Below are positions 12,504 through 20,324 of a stretch of DNA of 30,301 nucleotides, in pieces. The notes beneath the pieces are model-generated. The model did not search any database. It saw nothing but the letters and a program-made list of their open reading frames with translations, and was not told the DNA's origin. The stretch spans positions 1 through 30,301 of the IMG/VR virus record IMGVR_UViG_3300043410_001853, one strand, 5' to 3'. Every line of letters starts with the position of its first letter. Position 1 is the stretch's first letter. A program made the translations under genes and the position numbers. Source of the stretch: a virus.

Positions 12504-13718
12504 ATGACCACTGGTACCGCCACGAGCGCTGGTCTCGTTCAGAACCTCGCTGCGCTGTCCTTCGACAGCATGATCACTCGTCTGTTCCCCGGCGGTTCTG
12601 CACCGCTGTTCGGACTGACGAGCATGCTGCCGGCGGAGACCGCGCTGCAGACGGAACATGGCTTCTTCACGAAGACCATGATCTTCCCGTCGTTCAGCGT
12701 CACTGCGGACGCCACGTCTGCGGACACCACGCTGACCGTCAACTCGTCCGCGAACATCGTCGCCGGCATGCTCTTCCGCATCAACTCGACTGCGGAACAC
12801 ATTCTGGTCACGAGCGTTCCGACGAGCACTTCCATCACCGTGCAGCGTGCACGTGGTGGCTCCGCTGCTGCGATCACGAGCGGCATGGTGGCGTATCAGA
12901 TCGGCACTGCGTACGAGGAATCGTCGCTGCGTCCGGGTGCGCTCTCCATCCAGGAAGTGCGTGTCAGCAATCTGACGCAGATCTTCCGGAATACGTGGGC
13001 TGTCTCCGGCACGCTGGCTGCGGTGCAGGTGATCGCGGGTGACGGACGCGTTGCGGAGAACAAGCAGGACTGCGCGATGTTCCATGCGATGGACATCGAG
13101 CGTTCGCTGTTCTTCGGGAAGAAGTACGCCGGCACGCTGAACGGTCGTCCGTTCCGCACAATGGATGGGATCATCAACATCGTGTCGAGCAGCGCGTACT
13201 ACCCCGCTGGCGCGAGCGTGAACGTGACGACTGCTGGCAGCACGACGAACTACACGCAGCTGGAGACGGCGCTGGATCCGGTGTTCAACCAGGTGACGGA
13301 TCCGAAGTCGTCGGCGGAGCGTCTCGTGTTCGTGGGTGGCACCGCGAAGAAGGTGCTGAACAACATCGGTCGCCTGAACGGTACGTACCAGCTGGTGGAC
13401 AACCAGACGAACTGGGGCCTGCAGTTCAGCACGTTCAAGACGGCGCGTGGCATGTTCCGTCTGATCGAGCATCCGCTGTTCAACAGCAACACGAACTGGT
13501 CGAAGATGGCTGTCGTCGTCGACATTCCCAGCTTCTGCCTCGCGTACCTCGCCGGCCGGAAGACCTCCAACATGGAGTTCAACACGAAGGGTGATCAGGC
13601 GCAGGACAACGGCGTGGACGCTGTCGGCGGCACGCTCACGACCGAATGCACCTGCCTCGTGCGCAATCCTCCTGCGTGCGCGGTGATCTACAACCTCACT
13701 GCTGGCGCGCAGGGGTAA
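12504..13718 (+). CDS. Major capsid protein (DUF5309/SU10-like), 404 aa
   Basis: Forms the HK97-fold icosahedral shell. The sequence resembles the DUF5309 (SU10-type) major capsid family: an N-terminal stretch ending in SMLPAETALQTEHGFFTKTM, a small inserted beta domain near residues 68-105 (TLTVNSSANIVAGMLFRIN), the run NLTQIFRNTWAVSGTL, the acidic ERSLFFGKKY region, and DGIINIVSSS. The ribosome site TAGGAG lies ten bases before the ATG. Codon use here is the most biased in the operon (strong CTG, GCG, AAC and ACG preference), as expected for the most abundant protein. Paired hairpins stand on both sides of the gene. Confidence 0.88.
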   Translation: MTTGTATSAGLVQNLAALSFDSMITRLFPGGSAPLFGLTSMLPAETALQTEHGFFTKTMIFPSFSVTADATSADTTLTVNSSANIVAGMLFRINSTAEHILVTSVPTSTSITVQRARGGSAAAITSGMVAYQIGTAYEESSLRPGALSIQEVRVSNLTQIFRNTWAVSGTLAAVQVIAGDGRVAENKQDCAMFHAMDIERSLFFGKKYAGTLNGRPFRTMDGIINIVSSSAYYPAGASVNVTTAGSTTNYTQLETALDPVFNQVTDPKSSAERLVFVGGTAKKVLNNIGRLNGTYQLVDNQTNWGLQFSTFKTARGMFRLIEHPLFNSNTNWSKMAVVVDIPSFCLAYLAGRKTSNMEFNTKGDQAQDNGVDAVGGTLTTECTCLVRNPPACAVIYNLTAGAQG

Positions 13719-13720
13719 CA

Positions 13721-13734
13721 CACGCAGTAGCGTG
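13721..13734 (+). promoter_or_regulatory. Small hairpin just after the major capsid gene
   Basis: CACGC-AGTA-GCGTG, five perfect pairs with a four-base loop, starting two bases after the stop codon. Confidence 0.45.
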
Positions 13735-13747
13735 CGTAACGTAGCTG

Positions 13748-13773
13748 GTCCCGACTACGGCTTCTTTCGGGAC
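13748..13773 (+). terminator. Possible weak terminator or processing hairpin after the capsid gene
   Basis: GTCCCG pairs with CGGGAC across a 14-base loop and is followed by a pyrimidine-rich stretch with short U-runs (ATCCTTTCCTTCCTTCG). It is too imperfect for a strong intrinsic terminator. Partial termination here would raise capsid expression relative to the downstream genes. Confidence 0.4.
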
Positions 13774-13805
13774 ATCCTTTCCTTCCTTCGCAACAGGAGT
13801 CTCCA

Positions 13806-14402
13806 ATGTCAGGCGCCCAGACTGCGACCATCGCAGCACCGGAAGAAATCGAGTTCCTCGATGAACCCGTGTACTACTACTCGAACATGCCGTCGAATGC
13901 GGTCGTCACTCCGGGCGGTCTGCGTGCGGAGTTCTCGGATCACATCCTGCTCACGGTGGTGAAGCCGTTCGTCGATTACCTCGATGGTGAGATCGCACGT
14001 CGGAGCGAGATCTTCCGTCGGTGCACGCAGGAGGAGATCGTACGCTTCCGTGAGCGCACCATTCCGCAGGCGGTGCGGGAGACGGAGCTGCGTCAGCAGA
14101 TCGAAGCGCAGGTGCGTGCGGAGTACGAAGCGCGTGAACGGGAGCGTCTGCTGGCGGAGTCGCTGTCGGCGCGTTCGAGTTCGGCGATGAATGACATCGT
14201 GCGTGATCCGGGCGCTGCTGCTGCGGAAGCGCAGTACGCGGAAGAGCGTGTCGTGCAGGAAGCGGAAGCTGCGGAACGTGCTGCGGCGGAGAAGCTGGAA
14301 GCGGATGCGGCTGCGGCGGCTGCTGCGGAGAACGCGCTTTCCGTGCAGGATCGGCTGAAGGCACTGGCGAGCAATAACGCGCCGCTGGTGGAGAAGGAAT
14401 GA
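13806..14402 (+). CDS. Alanine/glutamate-rich coiled-coil protein, 198 aa
   Basis: AGGAG lies six bases before the ATG. After a short N-terminal segment with FLDEPVYYYSNMPSNAVVT, the protein is an almost unbroken, highly charged helix (RETELRQQIEAQVRAEYEA, RERERLLAES, then AEAAERAAAEKLEADAAAAA), clearly a coiled coil. It lies between the major capsid gene and a small membrane protein and its stop overlaps the next start (ATGA). It may be a head-vertex, neck or internal assembly factor. No specific family is recognised. Confidence 0.65.
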   Translation: MSGAQTATIAAPEEIEFLDEPVYYYSNMPSNAVVTPGGLRAEFSDHILLTVVKPFVDYLDGEIARRSEIFRRCTQEEIVRFRERTIPQAVRETELRQQIEAQVRAEYEARERERLLAESLSARSSSAMNDIVRDPGAAAAEAQYAEERVVQEAEAAERAAAEKLEADAAAAAAAENALSVQDRLKALASNNAPLVEKE

Positions 14403-14587
14403 ACGAGCACGCTGTTCCTTTCTGGCAGCAGAAGAGCACGTACGCCGGTCTTGGTGCGGCTATTCTGCTGATCGGAAACACGGTGCAGTCGTGGGACAGC
14501 CTGTCCACGGGTGGCATCCTGAACCTTCTCATCGCTGCAGGTCTCGCGTTCTTCAACGTGAGGATGCAGGAGTACAAGCCGAAGTAG
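14399..14587 (+). CDS. Small membrane protein with two helices, 62 aa
   Basis: The start overlaps the preceding stop as ATGA, so the two are coupled. Two hydrophobic stretches, YAGLGAAILLIGNTVQSW and GILNLLIAAGLAFFNVRM, are separated by a polar turn (DSLSTGG) and followed by a charged tail (EYKPK), like a class II holin or another small phage membrane protein. A membrane protein between head genes is unusual. Holin is a reasonable guess from size and topology, but no endolysin is next to it, so the function is uncertain. Confidence 0.65.
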   Translation: MNEHAVPFWQQKSTYAGLGAAILLIGNTVQSWDSLSTGGILNLLIAAGLAFFNVRMQEYKPK

Positions 14588-14600
14588 AAGAGCGAAACGC

Positions 14601-15272
14601 ATGACCTTCCAGGAACTTGTCGCAGCTGTAGTGCTGGAAACTGCTCGTGGGGATATGGGGTTTGTCACGGAAGGTGGTGACGGCCGTATTCCGCAGGCAG
14701 TGAAACGTGCGCTGAACTACCTGCATGGGTACGACAAGTTCTGGAGGGACTTGCGCCAGACTGCGGTGTCGTTCAGTTCCGCCGCGTATACGCAGAGCGT
14801 GGATACGCAGGAGGATCTCACGCGCTTTCGGCAGGTGAGTTTCATCATCGGAAATCCTGGAAGCGGCGTCACATCGCTGCTGGAAGTTCCGGATGGTGCG
14901 CGGTTCACGCAACGGTTCGAGTTGCTGGACCCGTCCGCGCTGCTGTTCCCTGGCAGGATCATTCCTGCGAACTCGTACTACGTAGCGGGAAGCATGATCG
15001 CATTGCGCTCCACGGTGTTGAGCCTGGAGAATGCGCTGATCGGCTACTACGCGTTTCCGAACCTGGATTACACTTCGGATGGTGGCGTGCACTTCGATAG
15101 CTGGGTTGCGCGTGACTACCCGTGGGTCGCGATTGCGAAAGCAACGAGTGACGTCTTCTCCGTTGAAGGGAAGCAGGAGATGGCGCGGAAGATGGACTCT
15201 CCCATTGTGGGGCAGTATCCGCAACTTCTCGCGCAGATGGTATCGGACAATATTGAGATGGAAGCGCGCTGA
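14601..15272 (+). CDS. Probable head-tail adaptor (connector) protein, 223 aa
   Basis: The position (after the head genes, before the nozzle-like protein) and size fit the adaptor ring that binds beneath the portal and accepts the tail nozzle. The N-terminus (MTFQELVAAVVLETARGD, then RIPQAVKRALNYLHGYDKFW) is helical like known adaptors, followed by a beta-rich part (FTQRFELLDPSALL) and SLENALIGYYAFPNL. The C-terminus DSPIVGQYPQLLAQM is helical. A weak GAAGAG-type site precedes the ATG. Its last base is shared with the next ATG (TGATG). Confidence 0.65.
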   Translation: MTFQELVAAVVLETARGDMGFVTEGGDGRIPQAVKRALNYLHGYDKFWRDLRQTAVSFSSAAYTQSVDTQEDLTRFRQVSFIIGNPGSGVTSLLEVPDGARFTQRFELLDPSALLFPGRIIPANSYYVAGSMIALRSTVLSLENALIGYYAFPNLDYTSDGGVHFDSWVARDYPWVAIAKATSDVFSVEGKQEMARKMDSPIVGQYPQLLAQMVSDNIEMEAR

Positions 15273-15856
15273 TGACATACTCTCCGAACCTGTTCAATCC
15301 GAATGAGCCTGTCATCGGGAACGTCGCTGGCACCGCTGCGGAGGAGTTTCGCCTGATCAAGACGGGCGGAATGTTCCTCGCGAAGAGTGCAGAGTGGGTG
15401 GATTACAGCAACACCACATCCTTCCAGTTTCCGTTGGACTACAACGTGGTGGCGGGATACCTTGGCACCACACGTACGTTACGGTTGGAAGCGTATGGAA
15501 GGATGCACAACACGAGTGGCGGGAACGTCACGTATGCGTTCTACGTGCAGCTCGGCGGCACGAACGTGTTCATTCCTTCGTTCATCGCCTCCACCGGCAC
15601 GGATGATGCGTGGATGCTGAGTGCGGATATCAAGAATAACAATGCAGGAAGTCAGTCGGCGCGCTGTGCGTTGGACGTGTACGGACCTCCCAGTTCGGCG
15701 GGCGCTCTGCAGAACATCAACACGCAAGTTGGTGCTGTGAACGTCGTCACGCTGAACACGGCGGTGGATCAGCTGTTCCGCTTCTCGATGCAGATGAACG
15801 TCGCGAGCGCGAACGCATCCTTTACGCTGTACGGTGCGCGTCTTCTGATCGGGTGA
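15272..15856 (+). CDS. Putative structural protein, 194 aa, beta-sandwich-like
   Basis: The start overlaps the previous stop by one base. The protein is rich in Asn, Gly, Thr and aromatic residues with alternating beta-like segments (FQFPLDYNVVAGYLGTTRTL, GNVTYAFYVQLGGTNVF, RFSMQMNVASANASFTLYGA). This resembles jelly-roll or carbohydrate-binding beta-sandwich proteins of phage tails. It lies between adaptor and nozzle genes, so a small neck appendage, whisker or fibre-anchoring protein is likely. No family name can be given. Confidence 0.6.
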   Translation: MTYSPNLFNPNEPVIGNVAGTAAEEFRLIKTGGMFLAKSAEWVDYSNTTSFQFPLDYNVVAGYLGTTRTLRLEAYGRMHNTSGGNVTYAFYVQLGGTNVFIPSFIASTGTDDAWMLSADIKNNNAGSQSARCALDVYGPPSSAGALQNINTQVGAVNVVTLNTAVDQLFRFSMQMNVASANASFTLYGARLLIG

Positions 15857-15859
15857 CTC

Positions 15860-17506
15860 ATGGCACGCTTCACTGTTCGCGCAACGCTGTCGAATGCGGT
15901 TTTCCCCTTTGCTACGGAGCTCTGGGGACGAAGCATAATCGTGCCCGGACAGGATATGAACTATGATCGCGCGCAGCTGAACCTGTCCGGACAAGTGCTG
16001 GATAAGGGGATACCGCAGGCGTACTACATGGAGAATGTGATCCCCACTGTGCAGGGGTATCAGTCTGTGTTCTTCCGGAAGGAAGGTTCCGCGTACAGCG
16101 GCGGAACGAAGAGCATCGGACGCGTCTTTCCCATTCACACGAATGATGGTGGTCGCTACCTGTTCTCTCCTGCGGAAGGGAAGAACTACATATACGATGC
16201 TGCGATCGACGATTGGCGGAGCGTCAGTCCGATTGCGCCTGGCACGCTGCAGGATAATGCGCTCGTCACCACGGCGCACATCAACGGACAGACGTACATC
16301 TTCTACGAAGGCTACGATGCTTTCGTGTATGACAACGCGGGTTTCGCACTCACGTCTGTCACGTTGTCCGCACTCGTGATTGCGAACATCACTGGTCTCT
16401 GCGCTGCGAATGGGCAGATGCTAGCGTGGTCCGGTACGACACTGTACTGGAGCAGCCTCACGGACGAGACGGACTTCACTCCGGATCTCACCACTGGTGC
16501 GGGAAGCGCTTCCGTGCAGGAGGCGAAGGGAAGGATCCTGCTTGTCCTGCCCACGAGTAATGGCGTGTTCCTGTACTGCACTGGGAACGTGGTGTATGGG
16601 AAGTACACTGGGAACGAGCAGTTCCCGTACAGCTATCATGAAGTGCCAGGCAGTGGCTTCATCTCGAATGCGAGTCAGGTGAGCTGGCATTCGAACATGT
16701 CGTATCAGATTGCGCAGACCAGTAATGGTATTCAGCAGTTCGATGGACAGACGTCGAGCAACATCTACAATGACATCACGGACTTCCTCTCCCTGATGCT
16801 GTACGAGGAGTACAACGCTTCGACGCAGGCGTTCGTGGCGGAGTATCTGTCCACGCCACTGTTCACCGCAATCGCTGTGGTGCAAGCGCGGTTCTTCGTC
16901 CTCTCATACGGGAAGGAACCGAACCGTTTCACGGATGCACTGATCTACGATCTGAATCTCAAGCGCTACGGGAAGCTGAAGCTTAATCATGTTGCGTGCT
17001 TCGAGTGGAACTTTCCGACGATACAGACGGCGCCCACCTACGAGCAGCTGATGAACACCACGTACGCGGATCTCATGACTACCACGTATGATGACCTCGA
17101 TGCTGCGTATTCCCCGAATGTGACGCAGAAAGGAGGCGTCGCGTTCGTCACGGAGAACGGACTGCTCTACGTGATGGATACGTCGCAAGGCGCCATTCCA
17201 GCTACTGCGTTGGAGAGTTCCTCCCGTCTGGTGATCGGCAAGTTCCAGATGGATCGCCTCGGAGGCATCGAGCATCACATCACGGAAGTGGAGTCCGTGG
17301 ATAGCAATAGTGACTTCACCTGCAAGATCATTCCTTCGTATGACGGGAAGACGCTGCTAACTCCGCGTACGACTTTCGAGCAGAGTCCGGCGGCCAAACT
17401 TCGGCGCTTCTCACGACACGTGACAGGGGAGAATATCTCCTGCTTCTTCGAAGGGCGGTTCAACCTGAACACGCTCCTTATCACGTATACGCGGAGGAAC
17501 GCGTAA
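15860..17506 (+). CDS. Tail nozzle / tail tubular protein B-like, beta-propeller, 548 aa
   Basis: Forms the hexameric nozzle of the short tail below the adaptor. The N-terminal signature GIPQAYYMENVIPTVQGYQS, the propeller repeats (YLFSPAEGKNYIYD, QTYIFYEGYDAFVYDN) and the segment WSSLTDETDFTPDLTTGAGS (from residue 197) with GRILLVLPTSNGVFLYCTGN are typical of podovirus nozzle proteins. It starts four bases after the previous stop with only a weak GGGTGA site, and its last base is the first of the next ATG (TAATG), so coupling is probable. Confidence 0.8.
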   Translation: MARFTVRATLSNAVFPFATELWGRSIIVPGQDMNYDRAQLNLSGQVLDKGIPQAYYMENVIPTVQGYQSVFFRKEGSAYSGGTKSIGRVFPIHTNDGGRYLFSPAEGKNYIYDAAIDDWRSVSPIAPGTLQDNALVTTAHINGQTYIFYEGYDAFVYDNAGFALTSVTLSALVIANITGLCAANGQMLAWSGTTLYWSSLTDETDFTPDLTTGAGSASVQEAKGRILLVLPTSNGVFLYCTGNVVYGKYTGNEQFPYSYHEVPGSGFISNASQVSWHSNMSYQIAQTSNGIQQFDGQTSSNIYNDITDFLSLMLYEEYNASTQAFVAEYLSTPLFTAIAVVQARFFVLSYGKEPNRFTDALIYDLNLKRYGKLKLNHVACFEWNFPTIQTAPTYEQLMNTTYADLMTTTYDDLDAAYSPNVTQKGGVAFVTENGLLYVMDTSQGAIPATALESSSRLVIGKFQMDRLGGIEHHITEVESVDSNSDFTCKIIPSYDGKTLLTPRTTFEQSPAAKLRRFSRHVTGENISCFFEGRFNLNTLLITYTRRNA

Positions 17507-18096
17507 TGAGTGACAGTGCGCGCTACCTCGCACCGCTGAACTTCGGTATGCGGAGAGGTATGCGTCTGTCGGAAAGCATGACGGATACGGAGCTGCGCGC
17601 AGCTGTCACGGAACTGCACTCCACTATGCAGCAGGTGATCGTAGCTCTGACGCAGTTCTGCGGGATCGGCTCACGCGCGCCTTCTCAGTGGGAGGCATTA
17701 GCGGAACTCCCTGACACCGTGCTGTTCAACAATCTCGGTCGCTTCTACGTCTCCGCATCGGAGACACTCGCGTATGGGGACATCATCAATCTCCATCTCG
17801 TGAGTGGCACACTTCGTGCGAGGAAGGCGAATGCGACGAATAATACGAAGCCTGCGGATGGCTTCTGTAATACGCCAGGCGGCGTAACTTCGGGCGCCAT
17901 GACGGAAGTGATCCTCCGTCTAGGTGTTGCCACGCGTAGCGGGCTCACAAAAGGATCACGCTACTACCTTTCCACTACTGGCGGAAGCGTAACTACGACC
18001 GCTCCGACGAGTAGCGGGAACGTGGAGCAGTATCTCGGCGTGGCGTTGTCTAGTGAGAAGCTGCTTGTTTTGGCTGGGAACTGGCTACAACACTAA
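17506..18096 (+). CDS. Putative tail or fibre-related structural protein, 196 aa
   Basis: The start overlaps the nozzle stop (TAATG). A helical N-terminus (DTELRAAVTELHSTMQQVIV) that could trimerise is followed by a beta-rich domain with patterns seen in phage fibre or decoration domains (SRYYLSTTGGSVTTTAPTSS, VEQYLGVALSSEKLLVLAGN). This helix-then-beta layout suits a trimeric fibre or short tail appendage attached to the nozzle. Family not identified. Confidence 0.6.
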   Translation: MSDSARYLAPLNFGMRRGMRLSESMTDTELRAAVTELHSTMQQVIVALTQFCGIGSRAPSQWEALAELPDTVLFNNLGRFYVSASETLAYGDIINLHLVSGTLRARKANATNNTKPADGFCNTPGGVTSGAMTEVILRLGVATRSGLTKGSRYYLSTTGGSVTTTAPTSSGNVEQYLGVALSSEKLLVLAGNWLQH

Positions 18097-18114
18097 TGAC
18101 TGGGGGTAACAAGA

Positions 18115-18414
18115 ATGCCGCAGGATATAAACGAACGCCTTGCCAGGCTGGAGGCAGACATGACGTCGATGAAGCAAGCCTTCGTGCGACACTCAGAAGT
18201 CGCCACGTCCAACACGCAGGAACTGAAGGACCTACGTGCGGATATGTCTACGCTGCTGGAGATCTCGCAGAACATCGAGAGTGGCATGAAACTCGCGGTG
18301 ATGGGCGGGAAAGCTGCGAGATGGGTGGGCGGAACGGTGGTGAGCATCATTGCGCTGGTGCAAGCGTACTACTACGTGAAGACCGGAACACCGCCGAGTA
18401 TCACACTGAAGTGA
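18115..18414 (+). CDS. Coiled-coil protein with C-terminal membrane helix (XhlA-like layout), 99 aa
   Basis: GGGGGT precedes the ATG at seven bases. Residues 1-60 are a coiled coil (NERLARLEADMTSMKQAFV, then NTQELKDLRADMSTLLEI) and residues about 67-90 contain one membrane segment (RWVGGTVVSIIALVQAYYYV). This layout is shared with XhlA-type haemolysin/holin accessory proteins and with several unclassified phage proteins; the similarity is architectural only. A longer frame starting at 18096 reads as noise and is rejected. It is the last small gene before the ejection proteins and is followed by a hairpin. Confidence 0.7.
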   Translation: MPQDINERLARLEADMTSMKQAFVRHSEVATSNTQELKDLRADMSTLLEISQNIESGMKLAVMGGKAARWVGGTVVSIIALVQAYYYVKTGTPPSITLK

Positions 18415-18420
18415 AATCCA

Positions 18421-18456
18421 CTCTTGCTACAAGAGGCGTATCTGCTATCTTGTAGC
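18421..18456 (+). promoter_or_regulatory. Competing hairpins / possible promoter before the ejection-protein genes
   Basis: The long stem GCTACAAGA (18426-18434) with TCTTGTAGC (18448-18456) has nine perfect pairs and a 13-base loop. A shorter stem CTCTTG/CAAGAG (18421-18435, loop CTA) uses the same CAAGA, so the two exclude each other. TTGCTA (18424-18429) and TATCTT (18446-18451), 16 bases apart, also make a four-of-six match to both sigma70 hexamers. A short U-run (TTTT, 18464-18467) follows the long stem after seven bases. Confidence 0.5.
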
Positions 18457-18479
18457 ACGCTGCTTTTGAGGACCCCCAC

Positions 18480-20309
18480 ATGGCTGACACAATTCCGCAG
18501 CAGACTGCGTTGCAGAGTCTTCTCGCCACGATTAGTCAGCTGGCGCCACTAGTACTAGGAAGTGGAGCGCAAACCTCCGCTGGTACGACTGCGCGTACGG
18601 ATGCTGGCAGCCGTGTGGGCACCACTGCGGGCTCGAATACGCAGGTCGCTACCACGGATGCGAACCCCGCTGCGATCCAGGCACTGCTCGCACAACTGCT
18701 GCTGGCGAACCAGAACATAGCGAACCCAACTGCGGTGAACCCCGTTGTGCAGCAGATCATGCGCACAGCCGCGCTGCAGCGTCCGACGCTGTACTCGAAG
18801 ATGGCGCAAGCGGGTCTGTACAACAGCACTACCGCTGTGCAGTTGCAGAATGAGCTCGACAACAACGCGCAGGCAGCGGCTTCGAAGGTGATCCTGGACT
18901 ACACCACGCAACAGCAGGGGATCGCAACTACTGCTGCGACGAACCTTGGGAACCTCACGCGCACTCAGACGAGCACTGGTACGACGAACAACCAGGAAGC
19001 GGCGAACACGAGTAATGCGTCGAACGGGCAGGAGAACGCGACACGGAACACCGCGTCTCCGCTGAGCAATCTCGGGAACATCAGCAAGGATAATCTCCTG
19101 CTGGGTGGCGCGGGGCTTCTCGGTTCCGTGCTGTGGAACAAGTACAGCGATAAGATCTTGCAATCCACACCGGGAGCGATCGGCGCTGCTGCATCCGCGA
19201 TTGGTATTCCGGATAGTCTTCTGGAGTCTCTCGGACTCCTGGATCTTCCCACGCCTCCGGAATTCATGTCAGCTGTGGATGCGTTCATTTCGAACAATCC
19301 AGGCGTCAGCATGTCGGAAGCGATTGCGGGTGCGCAGCAGTTAGCGGATCAAGCCGCTTCCGCAGGCGCTGCTACCAGCTTGGCGCCCGCTACGGAAGCG
19401 GCTGCAACTCCGAACGCTACCACGACGGACCTCACTACACTTGGGAACGGACAGCCTCCGCAGTATATCTTCTTTTCGGACTCCCCACCGGTGCTGGATG
19501 CGACGCAACCGCTCGCGTATGGTGCAACGGATCTTATGGGAGGTGTGCTACCGGATGCTGCGTCCACGGGCTCACTCGCAGGAGACTTCTCCAGTTTCCT
19601 CGACGGACTGGGATCCGCAGCTGCTCCGCTCGGCATTGTGGGCGCCATGCTTCCTGGAGTGCTTGCGAATGATCCGGATCAGGCAGCTCTCGGAAGTGTT
19701 GGTGCTGGCATCGGCACGATGATCTTCCCTGGGATCGGTACTGCGCTGGGCGCGCTACTTGGGAACCTTGCTGGGAAGTTCATCGGACCGGGTCCGCAGA
19801 ACGCGTGGAGTTCCACACGTCCTTCGATCGAGAACGGACGACTGAGCTTCAACGCGGATAGCACTCTCTCGCAGCTGGTGAACCCGAATAGTCTGTTGGA
19901 TAACTACTGGACGCAAGCGGATGCACTGAACCGCGCTGCGGACATGTATGGGTTCCAGGTGAATGGGGATGCGGGTAGCTACCAGATCGGCTACAACACT
20001 CCTGGACAGACACCGGATCCAACGAAGTTCATCGACCTCATCACTCCGAACGCATCGGGAAGGAACCTGCTGTCGTCGCTGTCGTTCAGTGGAAACTCTG
20101 CGTTGGAAGGACGCTCGTTCAATTCGTTGGACGAGCTGTTCCGCGCACTCTCTTCCAGTGGTGTGACTCCGACGGGCACGGCGCAGGACCGGCAGGATCC
20201 ACGTGCTGCATTGCAGGCATCGCTCGCAGCTGCGGGGAATGCACCTCCGGATATTAACTCGATGAATGCTGCGCAATTGGCGGCGTTCCTCGGCATCACT
20301 AGCGGCTAG
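18480..20309 (+). CDS. Putative ejection (internal virion) protein 1, glycine-zipper rich, 609 aa
   Basis: GAGGA lies seven bases before the ATG. The protein is Ala/Gly/Thr/Asn/Gln-rich and poor in charge in its first 200 residues. Two hydrophobic glycine-rich segments stand out: LLLGGAGLLGSVLWNKY (from about 206) and a stretch near 402-437 (GSVGAGIGTMIFPGIGTALG and following). Such glycine-zipper segments are found in proteins that insert into membranes. Its position at the head of the three-gene block of large virion proteins suits an internal protein ejected to form the trans-envelope channel, like T7 gp14-16 in role. No sequence family recognised. Confidence 0.6.
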   Translation: MADTIPQQTALQSLLATISQLAPLVLGSGAQTSAGTTARTDAGSRVGTTAGSNTQVATTDANPAAIQALLAQLLLANQNIANPTAVNPVVQQIMRTAALQRPTLYSKMAQAGLYNSTTAVQLQNELDNNAQAAASKVILDYTTQQQGIATTAATNLGNLTRTQTSTGTTNNQEAANTSNASNGQENATRNTASPLSNLGNISKDNLLLGGAGLLGSVLWNKYSDKILQSTPGAIGAAASAIGIPDSLLESLGLLDLPTPPEFMSAVDAFISNNPGVSMSEAIAGAQQLADQAASAGAATSLAPATEAAATPNATTTDLTTLGNGQPPQYIFFSDSPPVLDATQPLAYGATDLMGGVLPDAASTGSLAGDFSSFLDGLGSAAAPLGIVGAMLPGVLANDPDQAALGSVGAGIGTMIFPGIGTALGALLGNLAGKFIGPGPQNAWSSTRPSIENGRLSFNADSTLSQLVNPNSLLDNYWTQADALNRAADMYGFQVNGDAGSYQIGYNTPGQTPDPTKFIDLITPNASGRNLLSSLSFSGNSALEGRSFNSLDELFRALSSSGVTPTGTAQDRQDPRAALQASLAAAGNAPPDINSMNAAQLAAFLGITSG

Positions 20310-20324
20310 TAAGGAGTACCAGTT

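Noticed and set aside
12501-13721. Leftward 406-codon frame exactly antisense to the major capsid gene
   Set aside because: Mirrors the strongly biased capsid codons; composition (Arg, His, Val) is not protein-like.
18096-18455. 119-codon frame overlapping the coiled-coil membrane protein
   Set aside because: The overlapping 99-residue frame has a clear coiled coil plus membrane helix and a ribosome site, whereas this one is irregular.
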